Shown here one piece after another: positions 34,186-42,622 of a DNA stretch of 48,457 nt; position 1 is the stretch's first letter; each line of letters opens with the position of its first letter. The DNA lies in IMG/VR virus record IMGVR_UViG_3300027969_000007, positions 1-48,457 of that record; one strand, written 5' to 3'. The notes under the pieces were generated by a model, which made no database searches, had not been told where the DNA came from, and was given only the letters and a program-made list of their open reading frames with translations. The stretch comes from a virus. Position numbers and translations under genes: made by a program.

Positions 34186-34578
34186 CTAATCGTTGTTAAT
34201 AACAAAAGTAAACTGACCATAAGTTGCAAAAGTAAGGCTCATCTTTTGGATGTCTTTTACTGCTGCATCATAATTAATCGAAGTCAATACGCAGTTGGTT
34301 ATCGAATAATTCAAAGCACCAGTTTCAGCAACATCATCATCTTTAATTTGAATTGTTCCGATTGCTCCAACTTGCAACCCATATCCAGAAGCAACTGCAA
34401 GTATATCGCAAGTTATTTCTGCCGAATACAACCCAATAACATGGGAATCATATCCCTTGTTAGTGTAATTTGTTGAATCGACAGTTTCTGCCTTTGAATT
34501 CACAGAAACATTTGTTGCTGGAATACCTACTAACGCACCAATTGTCAACTTTCCATTTCTTCCTGATAAAATAGCCAT
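34186..34578 (-). CDS. Tail tube protein paralogue, 130 aa
   Basis: MAILSGRNGKLTIGALVG... resembles phage tail-tube proteins; NYSITNCVLTSINYDAAVKDIQKMSLTF matches the C-terminal strand pattern of the next gene (FRFQNCTVTQVTYDVPVKDVQKVKLTL). The ATG at 34578 follows AAGGAG by 9 nt. Which of the two forms the main tube cannot be decided from sequence. Confidence 0.7.
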   Translation of the reverse strand: MAILSGRNGKLTIGALVGIPATNVSVNSKAETVDSTNYTNKGYDSHVIGLYSAEITCDILAVASGYGLQVGAIGTIQIKDDDVAETGALNYSITNCVLTSINYDAAVKDIQKMSLTFATYGQFTFVINND

Positions 34579-34594
34579 TATCAAAACTCCTTAA

Positions 34595-35188
34595 TTAGAA
34601 TGCAACTAAGCTAAAGTTTGGTTCATCTGTACCAGGGGTAAGAACTACGCCAGCGGAAGGAATCAAAGTTAATTTAACCTTCTGAACATCTTTAACTGGA
34701 ACATCGTAAGTAACCTGAGTTACTGTACAATTTTGAAATCTAAATGTCATTGGATCAGAATCGGCATTTACAGCAGTATATTCAACATACTCATATACTG
34801 ATAAGCCATTTGCTGATTCTTGGTTTGTTGGGCCTTGAGCAAGAAAATCTGTTCTGCTTCCAGCGGGTTGAAGCTCAACATCTGCTTTCATACCAGCAAA
34901 AATCAAAGGCATTGCAGTCTTATCGTAAAGAATTTCTAAAGTGATTTCTGCACTTTTAATTCCTTGGGAAAGACCAACAAAACCAAGAGTTGCATAACTT
35001 GAAGCATCTGGAGTATCCATTTTAGTGGATATGGTTGCAGTAGTAACCGGAAGAATTGGAGTAGCACCATTGACCACAGGTACTACTAAACCATCTTGTC
35101 TTGTAAAATGCAATAAAGCTATTTTTCCAGTCAAAAAAGTACTGGTAAATGGTGTTGCATTTAATGCAGTTGGTGATTGTTGAGCCAT
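34595..35188 (-). CDS. Major tail (tube) protein, 197 aa
   Basis: The 197-aa product has the tail-tube style beta barrel (SAEITLEILYDKTAMPLIFAG, then FQNCTVTQVTYDVPVKDVQKVKLTL) and shares its last third with the 130-aa protein downstream. Placement before the chaperones and after the tail-completion gene is that of the major tail protein. AAGGAGTTC precedes the ATG. Confidence 0.75.
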   Translation of the reverse strand: MAQQSPTALNATPFTSTFLTGKIALLHFTRQDGLVVPVVNGATPILPVTTATISTKMDTPDASSYATLGFVGLSQGIKSAEITLEILYDKTAMPLIFAGMKADVELQPAGSRTDFLAQGPTNQESANGLSVYEYVEYTAVNADSDPMTFRFQNCTVTQVTYDVPVKDVQKVKLTLIPSAGVVLTPGTDEPNFSLVAF

Positions 35189-35203
35189 TTTGAACTCCTT
35201 AAA

Positions 35204-35683
35204 TTAAATTAAACCTTGCTCCATGAACCCATATGATACACGAAAACCAGTCACATTGTAAACTGTATTCGGGTTACTATTTACCGAAAAAGGTTGAATT
35301 CCTTTTACCATCACTCTTGATGGACTAAGGGTACTTCCAAACTGACTTATCTGAAATATTTCTTTTCTTATTTTGTATCTGTCATCAAGATCGGTATAAG
35401 TCAAATCTCTAGCGTACTCTTGAATGTAATAAACCCTGACAGAATATATGTATTCAGATACCCCGCCAAGGGCTTCTATTCCTAGTTCTTCACCCTCTTC
35501 TGAAGGTGCTATTACTACACATGGAAACACATCGGTTTCCCTAATAACCGCACCCTTACGCTTATATACCGTGTAAGTTAAAGCGGTCAAAGTAACGCCA
35601 AGAGTGTCTATAATCGTAGTGTACCGATCTGCTACATTAGCAGTCATTATCGGTCTGGATTTACTAAAAACTCTTTTCGCCAT
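35204..35683 (-). CDS. Tail completion/terminator-like protein, 159 aa
   Basis: The ATG at 35683 lies just after the previous stop (CAG AGC TAA AC ATG). The product MAKRVFSKSRPIMTANVADRY... has an alpha/beta layout with YIYSVRVYYIQEYARDLTYTDLDDR, consistent with tail terminator or minor-tail proteins encoded between head-tail connectors and the tail tube. Assigned mainly by synteny. Confidence 0.6.
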   Translation of the reverse strand: MAKRVFSKSRPIMTANVADRYTTIIDTLGVTLTALTYTVYKRKGAVIRETDVFPCVVIAPSEEGEELGIEALGGVSEYIYSVRVYYIQEYARDLTYTDLDDRYKIRKEIFQISQFGSTLSPSRVMVKGIQPFSVNSNPNTVYNVTGFRVSYGFMEQGLI

Positions 35684-35685
35684 GT

Positions 35686-36006
35686 TTAGCTCTGTTGGGT
35701 ACAGTCGAGTCCGTAATACTCTCTGTTTCCAGAGTTGTCTACGCTGTTGACATAATACTTTACTGAACCAGCATCTGTTATTTCGCAATCAACCATTGGT
35801 TTAAATCCACCAAGGTTTGCTTTCCATACTAAAAATCTTGTAATGTTTTCAATCTTAGCTACACCACTTTGATCAGTATAAGCAAGTGTCATTGCTCTTC
35901 TAAATCCGTAATTTGTTGTGACAGTAGCGTTATCTACATTCTTAAGAATAAGCACTTCTGGATTATCAAAAACATGAAATTCCTGAGACAGATTTAGCGT
36001 AGGCAT
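35686..36006 (-). CDS. Head-tail connector-type protein, 106 aa
   Basis: The ATG at 36006 (AGAGGTG 5 nt before it) is preferred to an in-frame GTG at 36012. Product MPTLNLSQEFHVFDNPEVLIL... is beta-rich. Placed between capsid and tail-tube genes, as head-closure (stopper) proteins are. No direct motif. Confidence 0.6.
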   Translation of the reverse strand: MPTLNLSQEFHVFDNPEVLILKNVDNATVTTNYGFRRAMTLAYTDQSGVAKIENITRFLVWKANLGGFKPMVDCEITDAGSVKYYVNSVDNSGNREYYGLDCTQQS

Positions 36007-36015
36007 ACACACCTC

Positions 36016-36228
36016 TTACATGAATTGCGTTTTAAATATCTGAGGATTCACATAAGTTAACAGCTTATTTACTTGTGTAATATGCTGCAAGGTTTGCTGT
36101 CTCCATTCTGTCCTAGAAACAGCAACACCTTCCCATGAATAAGAAGGTTGGGGGTTGGCAGAATCATCCACCAATGCGTTTATATAGTTGTTTCGTATGG
36201 TCAGGAGGTTTTCGGCTGGAGTTGGCAT
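36016..36228 (-). CDS. Small head-tail connector-region protein, 70 aa
   Basis: GAGGTGATT precedes the ATG at 36228. The product MPTPAENLLTIRNNYINALVD... YSWEGVAVSRTEWRQQTLQHI is helical and of the size of minor adaptor proteins seen after major capsid genes. It is the first gene after the capsid terminator. Function by position only. Confidence 0.6.
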   Translation of the reverse strand: MPTPAENLLTIRNNYINALVDDSANPQPSYSWEGVAVSRTEWRQQTLQHITQVNKLLTYVNPQIFKTQFM

Positions 36229-36240
36229 AATCACCTCTTA

Positions 36241-36271
36241 AAAAGAAAGTCAGGGGTCAAGAACTGACCCC
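36241..36271 (-). terminator. Terminator after the major capsid gene
   Basis: On the minus strand GGGGTCA (36271-36265) and TGACCCC (36259-36253) form a 7-bp G/C-rich stem over GTTCT, followed by TGACTTTCTTTTT. It lies 21 nt after the capsid stop (36292). A terminator here gives the capsid more transcript than the downstream connector and tail genes. Confidence 0.75.
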
Positions 36272-36291
36272 CAACTTTAGGGTAGGTAGGA

Positions 36292-37509
36292 CTAAGCGGG
36301 AAGACCTTGAACCACATAGCGTGGATCCATAACACCAGCGGAACCCCACCAAGAAGCTTTAATCGCAACAGCGATATCTTGGTTGAATTCTGCCCAATTA
36401 TTGGCTGGTGCTTGAACAACTTCCATAGGCTTGGCTTCTCGCCATACAAAAGCCTTTTTGAAGTTGCCAAGGTAAACATACTTGTCTGCGGTGGAAGCAG
36501 CAATACCGCTGGTTACCAACAGGTTTCTCGCATGGGAAGATGTGAGAAGACCATAGTTGTTATCCAATGGGTTAGGACTTTCCAACTGCTCGACTTCGCC
36601 AGAAGTGGCATAAGCCCCATTCTTGCTAATGGTTTGAGGATTGAGAATCCTACTTGCAGTATATTTCTGGAAAGGCATAACAAGCATTTGCATACCAGGG
36701 CCAAAGATGTCGATTGGCTTGCCAGTATTTGGATCCTTCATTTGGTAAAACAACTGTTCTAGCGTATTGATGCTAGCGAAGTTGCTCAACGCATAAGAAG
36801 TTACCTTGTTGACATAGCCAAAGGACATACCAGCTTGGGCAGTTGCTGAATAGGTATTCAAGGTTACTTCTGCACCAGTTGCAGTTCCGTAAACATGACT
36901 ACCTGTGAGGCCGAGAACTGTGTTAAGAATTCTCTCTTCACGCACTAGACCGCAATAAGTACCCACAGATTCAGCAGATGCTAAAGCTTGGGAAGTCTTA
37001 TCCGAATAAATCATTTCAGCGGTAATCGCACAAATCCTACCAACCTTTTCAATGGCTGGAAGACGGATATAATTACCAGAGAACTGGGTCTGTGGATAAG
37101 GCATACCAGGTTGAACAACCTCTGGCGAAGGACTGATGTCGCTCAACCAAGGGATGATCTCGCTAGCAAGGTTTTGTCCAGCAGGGATGTTGCTTACAAG
37201 TTGATCACCAATGAATGATGCCAATTTGTATTTTTCTTGAACAGTAGTGATAAGAATCTGACCAGTAATGGCAGCAAAGTTAGAAGCATCAACTGCTTCG
37301 GTTGCTTCCATAAAGGTTCGCTCAGGCCCATTGAAACGATTAAGCTGTTCGGCCCAATCATCACCCATGATACCTTCGGCAAGACCTCTAAGGGAAATGC
37401 GGTTTACCGCAATATCGCCTTTGCTGATAGATTCCGAAAAGAACGCTTTGGTTTTTGCCAAACCATTTTGTTGGCCAAATTCCTTCAGCTTTTTACCTAA
37501 ACTCTTCAT
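36292..37509 (-). CDS. Major capsid protein, HK97-like fold
   Basis: The 405-aa product MKSLGKKLKEFGQQNG... shows capsid traits: a long N-arm, SDISPSPEVVQPGMPYPQTQFSGNYIRLPAIEKVGRICAIT, LVREERILNTVLGLTG, and the C-terminal KKAFVWREAKPMEVVQ ... FNQDIAVAIKASWWGSAGVMDPRYVV. It follows the decoration and scaffold genes and is followed by a terminator. GGAG precedes the ATG. Confidence 0.88.
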   Translation of the reverse strand: MKSLGKKLKEFGQQNGLAKTKAFFSESISKGDIAVNRISLRGLAEGIMGDDWAEQLNRFNGPERTFMEATEAVDASNFAAITGQILITTVQEKYKLASFIGDQLVSNIPAGQNLASEIIPWLSDISPSPEVVQPGMPYPQTQFSGNYIRLPAIEKVGRICAITAEMIYSDKTSQALASAESVGTYCGLVREERILNTVLGLTGSHVYGTATGAEVTLNTYSATAQAGMSFGYVNKVTSYALSNFASINTLEQLFYQMKDPNTGKPIDIFGPGMQMLVMPFQKYTASRILNPQTISKNGAYATSGEVEQLESPNPLDNNYGLLTSSHARNLLVTSGIAASTADKYVYLGNFKKAFVWREAKPMEVVQAPANNWAEFNQDIAVAIKASWWGSAGVMDPRYVVQGLPA

Positions 37510-37533
37510 GCTATTCTCCTAAAAAAGTTGTGG

Positions 37534-38004
37534 TTACTTAGCCACAGGGTTTTGACCAGACAACAATTGGAATTTAACAGTACCTGTACCAGCAAGTGCT
37601 TCAACAACTCGACCAATAGCCAAAGCAGCGGAAGCAACTTTAACCAAAGATTGGGGCTGAAGAACGCTAGATACTGCTGTTGGGCCTACAAAATCCCCAA
37701 CGAGAAGGGCAGAACCAGTATAATCGCCTTGGAAGATACCAGAGCAATCTACACGGATCTGATTGGCTACAGAATTGCCGTATACAAGTGCTGTATTCGC
37801 AATCTTAGCTTGACCAGAAACACCTAACAAAGCACTTGCAAACGCAGTTTGCGTAGTAGCCAAGTTGGTATCCCAAGTGAAATCAAGAGCGGAAATAGCA
37901 CTACCCGAAGATAAAGCTACTAGATCGCCAACTGCAATCGCTTTAGCGGTGGCAACTGGAGCCACCACAGGATTAGTCGCATTGAAACTGTAAGTAATCG
38001 CCAT
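37534..38004 (-). CDS. Capsid decoration/cement-type protein, 156 aa
   Basis: MAITYSFNATNPVVAPVATAKAIAVGDLVALSSG... is a small beta-rich protein located between scaffold/protease and major capsid genes, where decoration (cement, DUF2190-like) proteins are found. Two ATGs occur (38010, 38004); AAGGAG is better spaced (9 nt) for the second. Confidence 0.7.
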   Translation of the reverse strand: MAITYSFNATNPVVAPVATAKAIAVGDLVALSSGSAISALDFTWDTNLATTQTAFASALLGVSGQAKIANTALVYGNSVANQIRVDCSGIFQGDYTGSALLVGDFVGPTAVSSVLQPQSLVKVASAALAIGRVVEALAGTGTVKFQLLSGQNPVAK

Positions 38005-38028
38005 AGTCATAGACTCCTTAATGATGGC

Positions 38029-38640
38029 CTACTTGCCAAGGACATTTTCACGGAACTGTTGATAATTCGACTCGCCTTGGATTGGAGTCGAACTAACTGG
38101 CTTAACACTAGCTCTAACAAGAGCAACCTTTTTCCTGTCTTCAATCGCTTCTGCCCACATCGTTTCACCGATAGCGGAAAGTTGCTTTACAAAAACAGGG
38201 GTTGCCTCTAAATTACTCTCCTTAAGCAAAGAGAATATTTTTTCTTCATTAATTTTTTCAGATTTCCACTTGCGAAGGTCTTCAAGTTCTTTCAAAGACT
38301 CTTCAAGTTCATCTTTATCGCCTTCATCATCATCACCAAGATTAGCTTGTGCGGGTGTTCCCGTAGTTTTGCTCATTCCTGTTACATCTGTGGTTTCAGC
38401 AGCAACATCACCACCACCGAGGCCAGTTGCAGCAGCAATAAGGTCAAGAATCATCTTGCCTTTTGACGAACCTTCACCTGGGCCAACGCAAATTTCCATA
38501 ATCTTCTTGAGCATATCAGAAGACGGTTCTTCCGAAGTCGGTTCAGCAGTTGGTTCTTGTGCGGGTGCAGCATCTGGAACCTCTTCTTTATACATTTCTT
38601 TCACAGGGTTTTCTTCGGTCATCATTTTGTCATTTTTCAT
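38029..38640 (-). CDS. Nested scaffolding protein (internal start in the protease gene)
   Basis: Within the protease/scaffold gene the Met at residue 157 (MKNDKMMTEENPV) is preceded by AAGGAGACTGCA, a strong ribosome site correctly spaced in frame. It would give a 203-aa free scaffold made in excess over the protease, the same arrangement as lambda Nu3 within C. The sequence is acidic and helical, as scaffolds are. Confidence 0.7.
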   Translation of the reverse strand: MKNDKMMTEENPVKEMYKEEVPDAAPAQEPTAEPTSEEPSSDMLKKIMEICVGPGEGSSKGKMILDLIAAATGLGGGDVAAETTDVTGMSKTTGTPAQANLGDDDEGDKDELEESLKELEDLRKWKSEKINEEKIFSLLKESNLEATPVFVKQLSAIGETMWAEAIEDRKKVALVRASVKPVSSTPIQGESNYQQFRENVLGK

Positions 38641-39108
38641 TGCAGTCTCCTTGGATTCAAAAATGGTGGTGGTAGTTGCAGGGTTAGCAACTAGATCCAC
38701 CGATCTTACTCTGTCGATTCGGACAACTCTTTCTGTACCATCTTGATCGGGAATTGATTTTCCACTAACAAGATGTGAAAAGCCTACATCACCGAGGCCA
38801 TTATTTTCAGCAAACCACAAAAACGAATCAATCCCATCAGCATGGGGGTTGTATCTGAAGTCCGCATATAAACCTTCTGAGGTAAAGCGAACATTTTGAA
38901 GCCATCCTAGCCGATCAGAAAACAAAGGTGCTTCGGTTTTGTGGTCTTTATTTACTGGAGCGTTTTCGTAAAGCGGAACTGCATCACGAATCGCTTTAGG
39001 ATCGTAGATTCTGCCATTCATTGAACTAAATCCAAGCACTTTTACACCATAAACAATACACTTGTTTCGGTCAACTACACCTGGTTTATTTTCGATGACG
39101 GCATTCAT
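38029..39108 (-). CDS. Prohead protease with C-terminal scaffold domain
   Basis: The 359-aa product has an N-terminal protease (VYGVKVLGFSSMNGRIY; His 56 in NKDHKTEA; Ser 111 in VGFSH) of the prohead serine protease type, followed by an acidic, Pro/Glu-rich scaffold region (about 157-359) with helical DELEESLKELEDLRKWKSEK. The fusion resembles lambda C/Nu3. There is no ribosome site at ATG 39108, but a TTGACA/TAATAT promoter lies so close that the transcript would start at or next to the A of this ATG. A nested start at 38640 makes the scaffold alone. Confidence 0.85.
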   Translation of the reverse strand: MNAVIENKPGVVDRNKCIVYGVKVLGFSSMNGRIYDPKAIRDAVPLYENAPVNKDHKTEAPLFSDRLGWLQNVRFTSEGLYADFRYNPHADGIDSFLWFAENNGLGDVGFSHLVSGKSIPDQDGTERVVRIDRVRSVDLVANPATTTTIFESKETAMKNDKMMTEENPVKEMYKEEVPDAAPAQEPTAEPTSEEPSSDMLKKIMEICVGPGEGSSKGKMILDLIAAATGLGGGDVAAETTDVTGMSKTTGTPAQANLGDDDEGDKDELEESLKELEDLRKWKSEKINEEKIFSLLKESNLEATPVFVKQLSAIGETMWAEAIEDRKKVALVRASVKPVSSTPIQGESNYQQFRENVLGK

Positions 39109-39114
39109 AATACG

Positions 39115-39144
39115 ATATTACATCCAATCGTCTAGTGTTGTCAA
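39115..39144 (-). promoter_or_regulatory. Sigma70-like promoter for the protease/scaffold/capsid genes
   Basis: On the minus strand TTGACA (39144-39139) and TAATAT (39120-39115) are separated by 18 nt. The start point predicted 6-7 nt below the -10 box falls on or beside the ATG at 39108, so transcripts from here would be leaderless for the protease. The promoter would boost head genes over the portal. Confidence 0.55.
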
Positions 39145-39147
39145 CAA

Positions 39148-41031
39148 TTATCCTGTTACAGTCGATGTTTTTGGTGATTTTGCAGCGGGTAGGTTTGGTG
39201 GCGGTTCAGTTGAGTCAAGTTTTTCTGCTGAAGAACTTGACACAGGTTGAACTGGTTCGGGTATTTTAACCACTACATCTCTGAACATGAGATCGATGAT
39301 CTGTGGTGTGATGGCAGGGAAGGATGCTCTCGCAATCGCCTTGCCACTTTCCATTGGAATCTCACCGATAGAGCATCGATGAATAATATCGACAAGGTTA
39401 GCGATCTGTGCCCCATTAAGAGCGGAGTCTTGAACTTGTTCGCCACCACCAATGCCTTGGGTAGCACTTCCAGATTCTACTCTTGATGAAGGATTCATCG
39501 GATCAGTATCAGTTGCACTAGCTTTTTCGTTTACAATTGGCTTGATGAAGTTTGATGCTTCTGTATCGTTATCAAGACCTAATTCGGCTCGAATCGTCTG
39601 AATAGACTTAACACCCATCGAATGATAGATGTTGTTCATTTCAGCTTCCTTCTGATGCTCTCTTGATTGAAGAGAATACGCTTCGCAAGTAATCTTGATG
39701 TTCTTAAGAATTTCTTTTGGGATGATTCCGTGTTCGGATGCAAGGTGAATCTGTGACCAAGCTAGAGACTTGTTTGGCTCGAAGCGACATTCGGCCAAGG
39801 ATCTTCCAACAATCCCTTGCCATCGCTCAAATGTTCTTCGTGCTGGTGCTTCTGCAATAAGTGCCGAAGAGTAGTTATTGTTACTTGCATCTCCTGACAT
39901 GAGGGTTTCGCTGATTCCAAAGCGTGTTGCAAGTGATCTAAGGTTTGCTTGGAGAACTTGGATAAGTCCAGCAGCGTCAACATTCGCCCCAGGGAATTCG
40001 TAGTCGATGTTCGCTGGTGCTGTGATGATTGATCCATAGCCAAACCTCTCCAATCCAATATTCTCTGTTGCACCCATATTATTGCTGCCACCAAGGGTAG
40101 CATCAATCTGTGAGTCAACAAGGCTCGCCATCGAGTCAGGAGCAACATTGTTTACTTTTCTAATCATCGCAATTTTAGCTCTAGCCTTCGCCATCGTGAC
40201 TGTAGAGGCTAAAATATCTTCGCAATTAGTCAAATTCTGGAACACAGGATAGAAGGTGGTCAATCCACGCTTTGCGTTAGAATTAGTGCCAATCTTGATG
40301 TGTATGATCTCATCAGCAGGGATGAAGGTAGGTTCTCTAGATACACTAGGCTTTAGAATCACTTGATAACCAAGAACAGAGTTAATATCGTCTTCTTCGC
40401 ACACGATGCCAAATGAGTCTTTTGGCGAACCAATGTCGGTTGCATACCCTCTGACTAATTCTGGCTCAATAAAGCGAATTACGAGCATTCCATTGGCTTG
40501 TGGGAACTTTCGTAAGAATACCTCTCCATCGACATGAAGTCGGTACACAATTTCATTCTCGACATCTACCATACTGTTGTATTCACGAAAAATGTCTAGT
40601 GATGCCTGACATCTCTTCAATAGATCCTCTGGAACTGGGTTCTTTAGATCGATTGAAGCAACCCGCCATTTAAATCCGGCAGACCCAACAACAAATGATT
40701 GAAAGCATTGAACTAACCCATGAGCAAACTCATTGGTAGCAAATACGAATCTAGCTCTATCTCTGATGCTTTTAAGCTGCCACCAAGACAGATAGATCGG
40801 AAGTTGCTCACCTGACAGGTAATTGTCTCTAACCGCTAATTGAGCGGGATTGACCCAACCACCCATTCCAGCATTAGGAAACTGAAACGCACCATATTCA
40901 GACGGATCGTTCCAAAATGGTCCCCATCCAGTCTGATAACTTCCTGTGTCATACGAAATAGACTCCGTGATCGATTTTTTCGACCTTGGAGTTCTATGGG
41001 TTGATTTCGGTGCTGGTTTTTTCTTTGCCAT
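39148..41031 (-). CDS. Portal protein
   Basis: The 627-aa product has the lambda-family portal layout: SWWQLKSIRDRARFVFATNEFAHGLVQCF, a wing/stem region with RLHVDGEVFLRKF and IRFIEPELVRGYATDIG, and LQANLRSLATRFGISETLMSGDASNNNYSSALIAEAPARRTFERWQ near the middle, followed by a disordered Pro/Ser-rich end. The portal forms the DNA entry ring of the head. It heads the head-gene order (portal, protease/scaffold, decoration, capsid). Confidence 0.88.
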   Translation of the reverse strand: MAKKKPAPKSTHRTPRSKKSITESISYDTGSYQTGWGPFWNDPSEYGAFQFPNAGMGGWVNPAQLAVRDNYLSGEQLPIYLSWWQLKSIRDRARFVFATNEFAHGLVQCFQSFVVGSAGFKWRVASIDLKNPVPEDLLKRCQASLDIFREYNSMVDVENEIVYRLHVDGEVFLRKFPQANGMLVIRFIEPELVRGYATDIGSPKDSFGIVCEEDDINSVLGYQVILKPSVSREPTFIPADEIIHIKIGTNSNAKRGLTTFYPVFQNLTNCEDILASTVTMAKARAKIAMIRKVNNVAPDSMASLVDSQIDATLGGSNNMGATENIGLERFGYGSIITAPANIDYEFPGANVDAAGLIQVLQANLRSLATRFGISETLMSGDASNNNYSSALIAEAPARRTFERWQGIVGRSLAECRFEPNKSLAWSQIHLASEHGIIPKEILKNIKITCEAYSLQSREHQKEAEMNNIYHSMGVKSIQTIRAELGLDNDTEASNFIKPIVNEKASATDTDPMNPSSRVESGSATQGIGGGEQVQDSALNGAQIANLVDIIHRCSIGEIPMESGKAIARASFPAITPQIIDLMFRDVVVKIPEPVQPVSSSSAEKLDSTEPPPNLPAAKSPKTSTVTG

Positions 41032-41049
41032 TTTTTAGTGACCTAATGG

Positions 41050-41349
41050 TTAACTGTTTAAGGTCACAAATCCGCTTAGAGTTCCAGATGTGTTTCCAGA
41101 TACTGTCAATTTTATCCCTGCGGTACTTATCAACATACCATTTCCTTGTATAGCACAATAAAGTTGCTCATACATTGGAATATGAATTTTTCCAGACATT
41201 GCAGTTGTTCCATCAGCTTTAAAAAACTGAATAGTGCAATCACAATCCGGCTGCAACATAAATCCATGAATGTGACCAGCACCACTAGCAATGATTGTTG
41301 TTGTGCCTGGAATGGTTTGCGAAATCGGCATAGAACTGTCTGCTGGCAT
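41050..41349 (-). CDS. Small beta-rich virion-type protein, 99 aa
   Basis: The product MPADSSMPISQTIPG...GHIHGFMLQPDCDCTIQFFKADGTTAMSGKIHIP is a small all-beta protein at the very head of the late operon. CGGAGG lies 5 nt before the ATG. No family recognised; the size and fold type suggest a capsid decoration or head-tail joining protein. Confidence 0.65.
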   Translation of the reverse strand: MPADSSMPISQTIPGTTTIIASGAGHIHGFMLQPDCDCTIQFFKADGTTAMSGKIHIPMYEQLYCAIQGNGMLISTAGIKLTVSGNTSGTLSGFVTLNS

Positions 41350-41374
41350 ATAAACCTCCGGTTAAGATTTACAC

Positions 41375-41402
41375 ATTGTATTGGTTTTTATACGAATTGC
41401 AA
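41375..41402 (-). promoter_or_regulatory. Candidate promoter of the late operon
   Basis: On the minus strand TTGCAA (41402-41397) and TACAAT (41380-41375) are spaced by 16 nt and lie 26 nt before the first late gene. The -10 box matches 5 of 6 consensus bases and the -35 box 4 of 6. Confidence 0.45.
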
Positions 41403-42103
41403 GAGAAAATCATTTTGACGATTTGGGAAAAATAGAAAAATTTTTTGGATGCACTTTTGAATTTGACAAAATGAAACTTGACGGATTCAAAAAAAAGTCT
41501 CTGAGTTTAGGGTGGGGTGGGGGGTGTAAAATCCAACTCCAAATATTAATAGGGTAAACAAGTTTTGGATATCAATATATTATTATCATTCTATCATATT
41601 AGTATACATTAGGATTTTTGAATATAACAAATAAAATTAGAATCTTGATTCTATTATAGAAGTAGTAGAGAATGTACTAAATTGGATATGAATATATTAT
41701 TATATAATAATATATATATAAATATATATATATATATTGATATATTGATATATATCTATCTGTAAGCATACAACACCCCCATTATCTACCATCCTAATCA
41801 TCACACCTGGAATGGTACAAAATACCAATAATAGCATGATAGATACGATGGAATCGTGATTATTTTTTACAACCTATACTCCAAAATAGACTTAAATAGC
41901 AATTATTTTAAAAATAGTTTTATAGTCATAAAGCTATATATTGCAATGGTTTACGAAATTCTATCATGCTAAAATAGTTAGTATTTTGTAATATTTATTA
42001 AACTGGTATGTACAAATAAACCGATTCTTACTAACATATGAATATGAAGTTAACCAAGTGAGTTAACTAGACAAGTGTATCAGAATAATAAGGGGTTTAT
42101 ATC
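41403..42103. other. AT-rich non-coding region, candidate origin/control region
   Basis: About 700 bp with no credible gene, between the divergent late operon and right arm. It holds a G-rich tract GGGTGGGGTGGGGGG (41510-41524), a long TA-alternating stretch (about 41690-41760), a 12-bp inverted repeat TAGCATGATAGA (41832-41843)/TCTATCATGCTA (41960-41971), a small hairpin ACGAT-gga-ATCGT (41845-41857) and a direct repeat AGTTAAC spaced by 6 nt near 42052-42071. Low-melting DNA with repeats and divergent transcription fits a replication origin or control region, but no initiator gene lies beside it. Confidence 0.45.
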
Positions 42104-42289
42104 ATGATCGTAATTAAGGTATTAGCATTATTAACTATGTTTGGTTCTGCATTAGGTGCAATTATCGTTTCTTCGGTATTGCTTGCATTCTCTACTAATA
42201 ATCTACCACTTACATTATTTGTAATGGGAATTGAGATTATTGCTTTTTTTGCATTAGTAGCAAAAATAGATATCGAATTAAATAGGTAA
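42104..42289 (+). CDS. Two-span membrane protein, 61 aa
   Basis: MIVIKVLALLTMFGSALGAIIVSSVLLAF...LTLFVMGIEIIAFFALVAKIDIELNR has two hydrophobic spans and short charged ends. AAGGGG lies 8-9 nt upstream. It is the first gene of the right arm. A holin-like or host-membrane role is possible; nothing decides. Confidence 0.6.
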   Translation: MIVIKVLALLTMFGSALGAIIVSSVLLAFSTNNLPLTLFVMGIEIIAFFALVAKIDIELNR

Positions 42290-42297
42290 TAATCACA

Positions 42298-42363
42298 ATG
42301 TTTAATTATTCAATCGTCTTGTTTACAATCGTAGTTTTTTTACTAACAATCATAGGCAATTAA
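42298..42363 (+). CDS. Tiny membrane peptide, 21 aa
   Basis: ATG at 42298, nine bases after the previous stop, encodes MFNYSIVLFTIVVFLLTIIGN, almost all hydrophobic, so probably a single span. The ribosome site is weak (AGGTAAT). It may be a real micropeptide gene translated by coupling to the preceding gene, or chance. Confidence 0.35.
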   Translation: MFNYSIVLFTIVVFLLTIIGN

Positions 42364-42381
42364 TCGAACTGGAGACATAAA

Positions 42382-42573
42382 ATGTATATCACTAAATCGC
42401 AATGTTTTGGCAATTATATGGTTATCGGATGTGGATATCATACCGATGTTTTTGATATGAATACCGATAAAATGGTATTCGGTATTGACGCAATGGAAGC
42501 TAAAAATCATTGGGTAGCTTGTAAGAATAAATGCATAAAGCTAATCAAGGATAACGCAATAACAATTAACTAG
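42382..42573 (+). CDS. Hypothetical protein, 63 aa
   Basis: CTGGAGAC lies 5 nt before the ATG. Product MYITKSQCFGNYMVIGCGYH... has four Cys, including CKNKC near the end, which could bind metal. No family recognised. A hairpin TAACTAG/CTAGTTA (42567-42573/42583-42589) with a following TTTTT overlaps its stop and may be a weak terminator. Confidence 0.55.
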   Translation: MYITKSQCFGNYMVIGCGYHTDVFDMNTDKMVFGIDAMEAKNHWVACKNKCIKLIKDNAITIN

Positions 42574-42622
42574 TATTGTTTGCTAGTTATGGTTTTTCAC
42601 ACAATTTTTTAAGGATTATACT

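Noticed and set aside
41414-41483. Cluster of three TTGAC(G/A) strings as plus-strand promoters
   Set aside because: No suitable -10 box lies 16-18 nt downstream of any, and the nearest plus-strand gene begins more than 600 nt away.
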